This document shows, one piece after another, positions 35,701-48,687 of a stretch of 64,000 bases of DNA. Both the position numbers and the translations under genes were made by a program. Numbering within the stretch: position 1 is the stretch's first letter; the number at the start of each line of letters is the position of its first letter. The notes under the pieces were generated by a model that was given only the letters and a program-made list of their open reading frames with translations, searched no databases and was not told where the DNA came from. This DNA is from Auanema rhodensis (Eukaryota; Nematoda; Chromadorea; Rhabditida; Rhabditidae): assembly GCA_964057225.1 (NCBI GenBank), contig OZ059899.1:20592501-20656500 (forward strand), given 5' to 3'.

Positions 35701-38700
35701 TTGAAAAATGATGCATTAGTGTATGTTGAGTTTCCATGTACACTCAACATTGCTTCCAAAAACATTTTGACAAAAATTTTTCCGAAAAATTTCGAAATAA
35801 ATTCGCAAAGAGTAGGTGTTTTTAGATTCCTTTTTTCAAGGCAAAGACGATGGACAATGTTATTCAACAAAAAAATTAATTCTGCAGGGTGAAAATCGAG
35901 GATATAAGTGTGAACTTATATCAGTTGATATCTCGGTGCATTTTTAAGCTAGCGCAAATCTGATAACACAGATCGACGCAGCTTAAAAATCCGCATCGAA
36001 TGCACTATACTACATTGAGAAACGCTTGATACAAAAATTAGGTATGATCGTTTGAAAAATGATGCATTAGTGTATGTTGAGTTTCCATGTACACTCAACA
36101 TTGCTTCCAAAAACATTTTGACAAAAATTTTTCCGAAAAATTTCGAAAAAATTTCGCGAAAAGTAGATGTTTTTAGATTCCTTTTTTCAAGGCAAAGACG
36201 ATGGACAATGTTATTCAACGAAAAAATTATTTCTGCAGGGTGAAAATCGAGGATATAAGTGTGAACTTATATCAGTTGATATCTCGGTGCATTTTTAAGC
36301 TAGCGCAAATCTGATAACACAGATCGACGCAGCTTAAAAATCCGCATCGAATGCACTATACTACATTGAGAAACGCTTGATACAAAAATTAGGTATGATC
36401 GTTTGAAAAAAGATGCATTAGTGTATGTTGAGTTTCCATGTACACTCAACATTGCTTCCAAAAACATTTTTACAAAAATTTTTCCGAAAAATTTCGAAAT
36501 AATTTCGCAAAAAGTAGATGTTTTTAGATTCCTTTTTTCAAGGCAAAGACGATGGACATTGTTATTCAACGAAAAAATTGATTCTGCAGGGTGAAAATCG
36601 AGGATATAAGTGTGAACTTATATCAGTTGATATCTCGGTGCATTTTTAAGCTAACTCAAATCTGATAACACAGATCGACGCAGCTTAAAAATCCGCATCG
36701 AATGCACTATACTACATTGAGAAACGCTTAATACAAAAATTAGTTATGATCGTTTGAAAAATGATGCATTAGTGTATGTTGAGTTTCCATATACACTCAA
36801 CATAGCTTCCAAAAACATTTTGACAAAAATTTTTCCGAAAAATTTCGAAAAAATTTCGCAAAAAGTAGATGTTTTTAGATTCCTTTTTTTACGGCAAAGA
36901 CGATGGACAAAGTTATTCAACGAAAAAATTAATTCTGCAGGGTGAAAATCGAGGATATAAGTGTGAACTTATATCAGTTGATATCTCGGTGCATTTTTAA
37001 GCTAGCGCAAATCTGATAACACAGATCGACGCCGCTTAAAAATCCGCATCGAATGCACTATACTACATTGAGAAACGCTTGATACAAAAATTAGTTATGA
37101 TCGTTTGAAAAAAGATGCATTAGTGTATGTTGAGTTTCCATGTACACTCAACATTGCTTCCAAAAACATTTTTACAAAAATTTTTCCGAAAAATTTCGAA
37201 ATAATTTCGCAAAAAGTAGATGTTTTTAGATTCCTTATTTCAAGGCAAAGACGATGGACATTGTTATTCAACGAAAAAATTGATTCTGCAGGGTGAAAAT
37301 CGAGGATATAAGTGTGAACTTATATCAGTTGATATCTCGGTGCATTTTTAAGCTAACTCAAATCTGATAACACAGATCGACGCAGCTTAGAAATCCGCAT
37401 CGAATGCACTATACAACATTGAGAAACGCTTGATACAAAAATTAGTTATGATCGTTTGAAAAATGATGCATTAGTGTATGTTGAGTTTCCATGTACACTC
37501 AACATTGCTTCCAAAAACATTTTGACAAAAATTTTTCCGAAAAATTTCAAAATAATTTCGCGAAAAGTAGATGTTTTCAGATTCCTTTTTTCAAGGCAAA
37601 GACGATGGACAATGTTATTCAACGAAAAAATTAATTCTGCAGGGTGAAAATCGAGGATATAAGTGTGAACTTATATCAGTTGATATCTCGGTGCATTTTT
37701 AAGCTAGCGCAAATCTGATAACACAGATCGACGCCGCTTAAAAATCCGCATCGAATGCACTATACTACATTGAGAAACGCTTGATACAAAAATTAGTTAT
37801 GATCGTTTGAAAAAAGATGCATTAGTGTATGTTGAGTTTCCATGTACACTCAACATTGCTTCCAAAAACATTTTGACAAAAATTTTTCCAAAAAATTTCA
37901 AAATAATTTCGCAAAAAGTAAATGTTTTTAGATTCCTTTCTCCAAGGCAAAGACGATGGACAATGTTATTCAACGAAAAAATTAATTCTGCAGGGTGAAA
38001 ATCGAGGATATAATGGTGAACTTATATCAGTTGATATCTCGGTGCATTTTTAAGCTAGCGCAAATCTGATAACACAGATCGACGCAGCTTAAAAATCCGC
38101 ATCGAATGCACTATACTACATTGAAAAACGGTTGATACAAAAATTAGGTATGATCGTTTGAAAAAAGATGCATTAGTGTATGTTGAGTTTCCATGTACAC
38201 TCAACATTGCTTCCAAAAACATTTTTACAAAAATTTTTCCGAAAAATTTCAAAATAATTTCGCAAAAAGTAGATGTTTTTAGATTCCTTTTTTCAAGGCA
38301 AAGACGATGGACAATGTTATTCAACGAAAAAATTATTTCTGCAGGGTGAAAATCGAGGATATAAGTGTGAACTTATATCAGTTGATATCTCGGTGCATTT
38401 TTAAGCTAGCGCAAATCTGATAACACAGATCGACGCAGCTTAAAAATCCGCATCGAATGCACTATACTACATTGAAAAACGGTTGATACAAAAATTAGGT
38501 ATGATCGTTTGAAAAAAGATGCATTAGTGTATGTTGAGTTTCCATGTACACTCAACATTGCTTCCAAAAACATTTTTACAAAAATTTTTCCGAAAAATTT
38601 TGAAATAATTTCGCAAAAAGTAGATGTTTTTAGATTCTTTTTTTCAAGGCAAAGACGATGGACATTGTTATTCAACGAAAAAATTGATTCTGCAGGGTGA

Positions 38701-41700
38701 AAATCGAGGATATAAGTGTGAACTTATATCAGTTGATATCTCGGTGCATTTTTAAGCTAACTCAAATCTGATAACACAGATCGACGCAGCTTAAAAATCC
38801 GCATCGAATGCACTATACTACATTGAGAAACGCTTAATACAAAAATTAGTTATGATCGTTTGAAAAAAGATGCATTAGTGTATGTTGAGTTTCCATGTAC
38901 ACTCAACATTGCTTCCAAAAACATTTTTACAAAAATTTTTCCAAAAAATTTCAAAATAATTTCGCAAAAAGTAAATGTTTTTAGATTCCTTTCTCCAAGG
39001 CAAAGACGATGGACAATGTTATTCAACGAAAAAATTAATTCTGCAGGGTGAAAATCGAGGATATAATGGTGAACTTATATCAGTTGATATCTCGGTGCAT
39101 TTTTAAGCTAGCGCAAATCTGATAACACAGATCGACGCAGCTTAAAAATCCGCATCGAATGCACTATACTACATTAAAAAACGGTTGATACAAAAATTAG
39201 GTATGATCGTTTGAAAAAAGATGCATTAGTGTATGTTGAGTTTCCATGTACACTCAACATTGCTTCCAAAAACATTTTTACAAAAATTTTTCCGAAAAAT
39301 TTTGAAATAATTTCGCAAAAAGTAAATGTTTTTAGATTCCTTTCTCCAAGGCAAAGACGATGGACAATGTTATTCAACGAAAAAATTAATTCTGCAGGGT
39401 GAAAATCGAGGATATAATGGTGAACTTATATCAGTTGATATCTCGGTGCATTTTTAAGCTAGCGCAAATCTGATAACACAGATCGACGCAGCTTAAAAAT
39501 CCGCATCGAATGCACTATACTACATTGAAAAACGGTTGATACAAAAATTAGGTATGATCGTTTGAAAAAAGATGCATTAGTGTATGTTGAGTTTCCATGT
39601 ACACTCAACATTGCTTCCAAAAACATTTTTACAAAAATTTTTCCGAAAAATTTTGAAATAATTTCGCAAAAAGTAAATGTTTTTAGATTCCTTTCTCCAA
39701 GGCAAAGACGATGGACAATGTTATTCAACGAAAAAATTAATTCTGCAGGGTGAAAATCGAGGATATAATGGTGAACTTATATCAGTTGATATCTCGGTGC
39801 ATTTTTAAGCTAGCGCAAATCTGATAACACAGATCGACGCAGCTTAAAAATCCGCATCGAATGCACTATACTACATTGAAAAACGGTTGATACAAAAATT
39901 AGGTATGATCGTTTGAAAAAAGATGCATTAGTGTATGTTGAGTTTCCATGTACACTCAACATTGCTTCCAAAAACATTTTTACAAAAATTTTTCCGAAAA
40001 ATTTTGAAATAATTTCGCAAAAAGTAGATGTTTTTAGATTCTTTTTTTCAAGGCAAAGACGATGGACATTGTTATTCAACGAAAAAATTGATTCTGCAGG
40101 GTGAAAATCGAGGATATAAGTGTGAACTTATATCAGTTGATATCTCGGTGCATTTTTAAGCTAACTCAAATCTGATAACACAGATCGACGCAGCTTAAAA
40201 ATCCGCATCGAATGCACTATACTACATTGAGAAACGCTTAATACAAAAATTAGTTATGATCGTTTGAAAAAAGATGCATTAGTGTATGTTGAGTTTCCAT
40301 GTACACTCAACATTGCTTCCAAAAACATTTTTACAAAAATTTTTCCGAAAAATTTCGAAATAATTTCGCAAAAAGTAGATGTTTTTAGATTCCTTTTTTC
40401 AAGGCAAAGACGATGGACATTGTTATTCAACGAAAAAATTGATTCTGCAGGGTGAAAGTCGAGGATATAAGTGTGAACTTATATCAGTTGATATCTCGGT
40501 GCATTTTTAAGCTAACTCAAATCTGATAACACAGATCGACGCAGCTTAAAAATCCGCATCGAATGCACTATACTACATTGAGAAACGCTTGATACAAAAA
40601 TTAGGTATGATCGTTTGAAAAAAGATGCATTAGTGTATGTTGAGTTTCCATGTACACTCAACATTGCTTCCAAAAACATTTTTACAAAAATTTTTCCGAA
40701 AAATTTCAAAATAATTTCGCGAAAAGTAGATGTTTTCAGATTCCTTTTTTCAAGGCAAAGACGATGGACAATGTTATTCAACGAAAAAATTGATTCTGCA
40801 GGGTGAAAATCGAGGATATAAGTGTGAACTTATATCAGTTGATATCTCGGTGCATTTTTAAGCTAGCGCAAATCTGATAACACAGATCGACGCAGCTTAA
40901 AAATCCGCATCGAATGCACTATACAACATTGAGAAACGCTTGATACAAAAATTAGTTATGATCGTTTGAAAAATGATGCATTAGTGTATGTTGAGTTTCC
41001 ATGTACACTCAACATTGCTTCCAAAAACATTTTGACAAAAATTTTTCCGAAAAATTTCAAAATAATTTCGCGAAAAGTAGATGTTTTCAGATTCCTGTTT
41101 TCAAGGCAAAGACGATGGACAATGTTATTCAACGAAAAAATTAATTCTGCAGGGTGAAAATCGAGGATATAAGTGTGAACTTATATCAGTTGATATCTCG
41201 GTGCATTTTTAAGCTAGCGCAAATCTGATAACACAGATCGACGCAGCTTAAAAATCCGCATCGAATGCACTATACAACATTGAGAAACGCTTGATACAAA
41301 AATTAGTTATGATCGTTTGAAAAATGATGCATTAGTGTATGTTGAGTTTCCATGTACACTCAACATTGCTTCCAAAAACATTTTGACAAAAATTTTTCCG
41401 AAAAATTTCAGAATAATTTCGCGAAAAGTAGATGTTTTTAGATTCCTTTTTTCAAGGCAAAGACGATGGACAATGTTATTCAACGAAAAAATTAATTCTG
41501 CAGGGTGAAAATCGAGGATATAAGTGTGAACTTATATCAGTTGATATCTCGGTGCATTTTTAAGCTAGCGCAAATCTGATAACACAGATCGACGCAGCTT
41601 AAAAATCCGCATCGAATGCACTATACTACATTGAGAAACGCTTGATACAAAAATTAGTTATGATCGTTTGAAAAAAGATGCATTAGTGTATGTTGAGTTT

Positions 41701-42369
41701 CCATGTACACTCAACATTGCTTCCAAAAACATTTTTACAAAAATTTTTCCGAAAAATTTCAAAATAATTTCGCAAAAAGTAGATGTTTTTAGATTCCTTT
41801 TTTCAAGGCAAAGACGATGGACATTGTTATTCAACGAAAAAATTGATTCTGCAGGGTGAAAATCGAGGATATAAGTGTGAACTTATATCAGTTGATATCT
41901 CGGTGCATTTTTAAGCTAGCGCAAATCTGATAACACAGATCGACGCAGCTTAAAAATCCGCATCGAATGCACTATACTACATTGAGAAACGCTTGATACA
42001 AAAATTAGTTATGATCGTTTGAAAAAAGATGCATTAGTGTATGTTGAGTTTCCATGTACACTCAACATTGCTTCCAAAAATATTTTTACAAAAATTTTTC
42101 CGAAAAATTTCAAAATAATTTCGCAAAAAGTAGATGTTTTTAGATTCCTTTTTTCAAGGCAAAGACGATGGACATTGTTATTCAACGAAAAAATTGATTC
42201 TGCAGGGTGAAAATCGAGGATATAAGTGTGAACTTATATCAGTTGATATCTCGGTGCATTTTTAAGCTAACTCAAATCTGATAACACAGATCGACGCAGC
42301 TTAAAAATCCGCATCGAATGCACTATACTACATTGAGAAACGCTTGATACAAAAATTAGGTATGATCGT
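35701..42369 (+). repeat. 19-monomer right-type HOR, copy 1
   Basis: Class order is Z, X', O', S', O'', AA, BB, CC, DD, EE, FF, FF, DD, O, GG, AA, HH, II, II'. The markers are Z: GCAAAGAGTAGG and TTCAACAAAAAAA; BB, EE and FF: GTAAATG, CTTTCTCCAAGG and ATAATGGTG; DD: GATTCTTTTTTTC; GG: CATTTTTAC with TTTCGCGAAAAG; HH: TTTCAGAATAA. The same order returns at 51847-58514, 16,146 bases away (46 monomers), dropping to 16,145 after the one-base deletion near 55007. A rearranged partial copy starts at 42721. Confidence 0.9.
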
Positions 42370-43071
42370 TTGAAAAAAGATGCATTAGTGTATGTTGAGT
42401 TTCCATGTACACTCAACATTGCTTCCAAAAACATTTTTACAAAAATTTTTCCGAAAAATTTCAAAATAATTTCGCGAAAAGTAGATGTTTTTAGATTCCT
42501 TTTTTCAAGGCAAAGACGATGGACAATGTTATTCAACGAAAAAATTATTTCTGCAGGGTGAAAATCGAGGATATAAGTGTGAACTTATATCAGTTGATAT
42601 CTCGGTGCATTTTTAAGCTAGCGCAAATCTGATAACACAGATCGACGCAGCTTAAAAATCCGCATCGAATGCATTATACTACATTGAGAAACGCGTGATA
42701 CAAAACTTAGTTATGATCGTTTGAAAAATGATGCATTAGTGTATGTTGAGTTTCCATGTACACTCAACATTGCTTCCAAAAACATTTTGACAAAAATTTT
42801 TCCGAAAAATTTCGAAATAAATTCGCAAAGAGTAGGTGTTTTTAGATTCCTTTTTTCAAGGCAAAGACGATGGACAATGTTATTCAACAAAAAAATTAAT
42901 TCTGCAGGGTGAAAATCGAGGATATAAGTGTGAACTTATATCAGTTGATATCTCGGTGCATTTTTAAGCTAGCGCAAATCTGATAACACAGATCGACGCA
43001 GCTTAAAAATCCGCATCGAATGCACTATACTACATTGAGAAACGCTTGATACAAAAATTAGGTATGATCGT

Positions 43072-43422
43072 TTGAAAAATGATGCATTAGTGTATGTTGA
43101 GTTTCCATGTACACTCAACATTGCTTCCAAAAACATTTTGACAAAAATTTTTCCGAAAAATTTCGAAAAAATTTCGCGAAAAGTAGATGTTTTTAGATTC
43201 CTTTTTTCAAGGCAAAGACGATGGACATTGTTATTCAACGAAAAAATTGATTCTGCAGGGTGAAAATCGAGGATATAAGTGTGAACTTATATCAGTTGAT
43301 ATCTCGGTGCATTTTTAAGCTAACTCAAATCTGATAACACAGATCGACGCAGCTTAAAAATCCGCATCGAATGCACTATACTACATTGAGAAACGCTTAA
43401 TACAAAAATTAGTTATGATCGT
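43072..43422 (+). repeat. Chimeric monomer X'/O' (351-bp deletion scar)
   Basis: The left part equals the X' monomer at 36052 or 52198: AAAAATGATG, CATTTTGAC, TTTCGAAAAAATTTCGCG. The right part equals the O' monomer that normally follows at 36403 or 52549: GGACATTG, AATTGATTC, then GCTAACTC. The change falls between about 43178 and 43227. In both flanking copies of the unit X' and O' are separate neighbours, so this is a clean fusion that removes one monomer length. Confidence 0.88.
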
Positions 43423-45177
43423 TTGAAAAATGATGCATTAGTGTATGTTGAGTTTCCATATACACTCAACATAGCTTCCAAAAACATTTTGACAAAAATT
43501 TTTCCGAAAAATTTCGAAAAAATTTCGCAAAAAGTAGATGTTTTTAGATTCCTTTTTTTACGGCAAAGACGATGGACAAAGTTATTCAACGAAAAAATTA
43601 ATTCTGCAGGGTGAAAATCGAGGATATAAGTGTGAACTTATATCAGTTGATATCTCGGTGCATTTTTAAGCTAGCGCAAATCTGATAACACAGATCGACG
43701 CCGCTTAAAAATCCGCATCGAATGCACTATACTACATTGAGAAACGCTTGATACAAAAATTAGTTATGATCGTTTGAAAAAAGATGCATTAGTGTATGTT
43801 GAGTTTCCATGTACACTCAACATTGCTTCCAAAAACATTTTTACAAAAATTTTTCCGAAAAATTTCGAAATAATTTCGCAAAAAGTAGATGTTTTTAGAT
43901 TCCTTATTTCAAGGCAAAGACGATGGACATTGTTATTCAACGAAAAAATTGATTCTGCAGGGTGAAAATCGAGGATATAAGTGTGAACTTATATCAGTTG
44001 ATATCTCGGTGCATTTTTAAGCTAACTCAAATCTGATAACACAGATCGACGCAGCTTAGAAATCCGCATCGAATGCACTATACAACATTGAGAAACGCTT
44101 GATACAAAAATTAGTTATGATCGTTTGAAAAATGATGCATTAGTGTATGTTGAGTTTCCATGTACACTCAACATTGCTTCCAAAAACATTTTGACAAAAA
44201 TTTTTCCGAAAAATTTCAAAATAATTTCGCGAAAAGTAGATGTTTTCAGATTCCTTTTTTCAAGGCAAAGACGATGGACAATGTTATTCAACGAAAAAAT
44301 TAATTCTGCAGGGTGAAAATCGAGGATATAAGTGTGAACTTATATCAGTTGATATCTCGGTGCATTTTTAAGCTAGCGCAAATCTGATAACACAGATCGA
44401 CGCCGCTTAAAAATCCGCATCGAATGCACTATACTACATTGAGAAACGCTTGATACAAAAATTAGTTATGATCGTTTGAAAAAAGATGCATTAGTGTATG
44501 TTGAGTTTCCATGTACACTCAACATTGCTTCCAAAAACATTTTGACAAAAATTTTTCCAAAAAATTTCAAAATAATTTCGCAAAAAGTAAATGTTTTTAG
44601 ATTCCTTTCTCCAAGGCAAAGACGATGGACAATGTTATTCAACGAAAAAATTAATTCTGCAGGGTGAAAATCGAGGATATAATGGTGAACTTATATCAGT
44701 TGATATCTCGGTGCATTTTTAAGCTAGCGCAAATCTGATAACACAGATCGACGCAGCTTAAAAATCCGCATCGAATGCACTATACTACATTGAAAAACGG
44801 TTGATACAAAAATTAGGTATGATCGTTTGAAAAAAGATGCATTAGTGTATGTTGAGTTTCCATGTACACTCAACATTGCTTCCAAAAACATTTTTACAAA
44901 AATTTTTCCGAAAAATTTCAAAATAATTTCGCAAAAAGTAGATGTTTTTAGATTCCTTTTTTCAAGGCAAAGACGATGGACAATGTTATTCAACGAAAAA
45001 ATTATTTCTGCAGGGTGAAAATCGAGGATATAAGTGTGAACTTATATCAGTTGATATCTCGGTGCATTTTTAAGCTAGCGCAAATCTGATAACACAGATC
45101 GACGCAGCTTAAAAATCCGCATCGAATGCACTATACTACATTAAAAAACGGTTGATACAAAAATTAGGTATGATCGT

Positions 45178-46230
45178 TTGAAAAAAGATGCATTAGTGTA
45201 TGTTGAGTTTCCATGTACACTCAACATTGCTTCCAAAAACATTTTTACAAAAATTTTTCCGAAAAATTTTGAAATAATTTCGCAAAAAGTAAATGTTTTT
45301 AGATTCCTTTCTCCAAGGCAAAGACGATGGACAATGTTATTCAACGAAAAAATTAATTCTGCAGGGTGAAAATCGAGGATATAATGGTGAACTTATATCA
45401 GTTGATATCTCGGTGCATTTTTAAGCTAGCGCAAATCTGATAACACAGATCGACGCAGCTTAAAAATCCGCATCGAATGCACTATACTACATTGAAAAAC
45501 GGTTGATACAAAAATTAGGTATGATCGTTTGAAAAAAGATGCATTAGTGTATGTTGAGTTTCCATGTACACTCAACATTGCTTCCAAAAACATTTTTACA
45601 AAAATTTTTCCGAAAAATTTTGAAATAATTTCGCAAAAAGTAAATGTTTTTAGATTCCTTTCTCCAAGGCAAAGACGATGGACAATGTTATTCAACGAAA
45701 AAATTAATTCTGCAGGGTGAAAATCGAGGATATAATGGTGAACTTATATCAGTTGATATCTCGGTGCATTTTTAAGCTAGCGCAAATCTGATAACACAGA
45801 TCGACGCAGCTTAAAAATCCGCATCGAATGCACTATACTACATTGAAAAACGGTTGATACAAAAATTAGGTATGATCGTTTGAAAAAAGATGCATTAGTG
45901 TATGTTGAGTTTCCATGTACACTCAACATTGCTTCCAAAAACATTTTTACAAAAATTTTTCCGAAAAATTTTGAAATAATTTCGCAAAAAGTAAATGTTT
46001 TTAGATTCCTTTCTCCAAGGCAAAGACGATGGACAATGTTATTCAACGAAAAAATTAATTCTGCAGGGTGAAAATCGAGGATATAATGGTGAACTTATAT
46101 CAGTTGATATCTCGGTGCATTTTTAAGCTAGCGCAAATCTGATAACACAGATCGACGCAGCTTAAAAATCCGCATCGAATGCACTATACTACATTGAAAA
46201 ACGGTTGATACAAAAATTAGGTATGATCGT
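45178..46230 (+). repeat. Three consecutive FF monomers
   Basis: Monomers at 45178, 45529 and 45880 are nearly identical, with GTAAATG, CTTTCTCCAAGG and ATAATGGTG. The corresponding places at 39211-39912, 48688-49389 and 55356-56057 hold only two. The first FF in three of these sets is preceded by TACATTAAAAAACGG (39174, 45142, 55317), and the later ones by TACATTGAAAAACGG. This allows the extra copy to be assigned to the later kind. Confidence 0.85.
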
Positions 46231-48687
46231 TTGAAAAAAGATGCATTAGTGTATGTTGAGTTTCCATGTACACTCAACATTGCTTCCAAAAACATTTTTA
46301 CAAAAATTTTTCCGAAAAATTTTGAAATAATTTCGCAAAAAGTAGATGTTTTTAGATTCTTTTTTTCAAGGCAAAGACGATGGACATTGTTATTCAACGA
46401 AAAAATTGATTCTGCAGGGTGAAAATCGAGGATATAAGTGTGAACTTATATCAGTTGATATCTCGGTGCATTTTTAAGCTAACTCAAATCTGATAACACA
46501 GATCGACGCAGCTTAAAAATCCGCATCGAATGCACTATACTACATTGAGAAACGCTTAATACAAAAATTAGTTATGATCGTTTGAAAAAAGATGCATTAG
46601 TGTATGTTGAGTTTCCATGTACACTCAACATTGCTTCCAAAAACATTTTTACAAAAATTTTTCCGAAAAATTTCGAAATAATTTCGCAAAAAGTAGATGT
46701 TTTTAGATTCCTTTTTTCAAGGCAAAGACGATGGACATTGTTATTCAACGAAAAAATTGATTCTGCAGGGTGAAAGTCGAGGATATAAGTGTGAACTTAT
46801 ATCAGTTGATATCTCGGTGCATTTTTAAGCTAACTCAAATCTGATAACACAGATCGACGCAGCTTAAAAATCCGCATCGAATGCACTATACTACATTGAG
46901 AAACGCTTGATACAAAAATTAGGTATGATCGTTTGAAAAAAGATGCATTAGTGTATGTTGAGTTTCCATGTACACTCAACATTGCTTCCAAAAACATTTT
47001 TACAAAAATTTTTCCGAAAAATTTCAAAATAATTTCGCGAAAAGTAGATGTTTTCAGATTCCTTTTTTCAAGGCAAAGACGATGGACAATGTTATTCAAC
47101 GAAAAAATTGATTCTGCAGGGTGAAAATCGAGGATATAAGTGTGAACTTATATCAGTTGATATCTCGGTGCATTTTCAAGCTAGCGCAAATCTGATAACA
47201 CAGATCGACGCAGCTTAAAAATCCGCATCGAATGCACTATACAACATTGAGAAACGCTTGATACAAAAATTAGTTATGATCGTTTGAAAAATGATGCATT
47301 AGTGTATGTTGAGTTTCCATGTACACTCAACATTGCTTCCAAAAACATTTTGACAAAAATTTTTCCGAAAAATTTCAAAATAATTTCGCGAAAAGTAGAT
47401 GTTTTCAGATTCCTGTTTTCAAGGCAAAGACGATGGACAATGTTATTCAACGAAAAAATTAATTCTGCAGGGTGAAAATCGAGGATATAAGTGTGAACTT
47501 ATATCAGTTGATATCTCGGTGCATTTTTAAGCTAGCGCAAATCTGATAACACAGATCGACGCAGCTTAAAAATCCGCATCGAATGCACTATACAACATTG
47601 AGAAACGCTTGATACAAAAATTAGTTATGATCGTTTGAAAAATGATGCATTAGTGTATGTTGAGTTTCCATGTACACTCAACATTGCTTCCAAAAACATT
47701 TTGACAAAAATTTTTCCGAAAAATTTCAGAATAATTTCGCGAAAAGTAGATGTTTTTAGATTCCTTTTTTCAAGGCAAAGACGATGGACAATGTTATTCA
47801 ACGAAAAAATTAATTCTGCAGGGTGAAAATCGAGGATATAAGTGTGAACTTATATCAGTTGATATCTCGGTGCATTTTTAAGCTAGCGCAAATCTGATAA
47901 CACAGATCGACGCAGCTTAAAAATCCGCATCGAATGCACTATACTACATTGAGAAACGCTTGATACAAAAATTAGTTATGATCGTTTGAAAAAAGATGCA
48001 TTAGTGTATGTTGAGTTTCCATGTACACTCAACATTGCTTCCAAAAACATTTTTACAAAAATTTTTCCGAAAAATTTCAAAATAATTTCGCAAAAAGTAG
48101 ATGTTTTTAGATTCCTTTTTTCAAGGCAAAGACGATGGACATTGTTATTCAACGAAAAAATTGATTCTGCAGGGTGAAAATCGAGGATATAAGTGTGAAC
48201 TTATATCAGTTGATATCTCGGTGCATTTTTAAGCTAGCGCAAATCTGATAACACAGATCGACGCAGCTTAAAAATCCGCATCGAATGCACTATACTACAT
48301 TGAGAAACGCTTGATACAAAAATTAGTTATGATCGTTTGAAAAAAGATGCATTAGTGTATGTTGAGTTTCCATGTACACTCAACATTGCTTCCAAAAATA
48401 TTTTTACAAAAATTTTTCCGAAAAATTTCAAAATAATTTCGCAAAAAGTAGATGTTTTTAGATTCCTTTTTTCAAGGCAAAGACGATGGACATTGTTATT
48501 CAACGAAAAAATTGATTCTGCAGGGTGAAAATCGAGGATATAAGTGTGAACTTATATCAGTTGATATCTCGGTGCATTTTTAAGCTAACTCAAATCTGAT
48601 AACACAGATCGACGCAGCTTAAAAATCCGCATCGAATGCACTATACTACATTGAAAAACGGTTGATACAAAAATTAGGTATGATCGT

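Larger units (their letters stand above)
42370..48687 (+). repeat. Rearranged right-type HOR, 18 monomers
   Basis: From 42721 the order Z, X'', S', O'', AA, BB, CC, FF, FF, FF, DD, O, GG, AA, HH, II, II' follows 35701-42369 with three differences. X' and O' are fused into one monomer (43072). DD and EE after CC are missing. There is one additional FF. Monomer 42370 is a GG variant with AATTATTTCTG and closes the preceding unit. The net size changes are all whole multiples of 351 bp. Confidence 0.88.
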
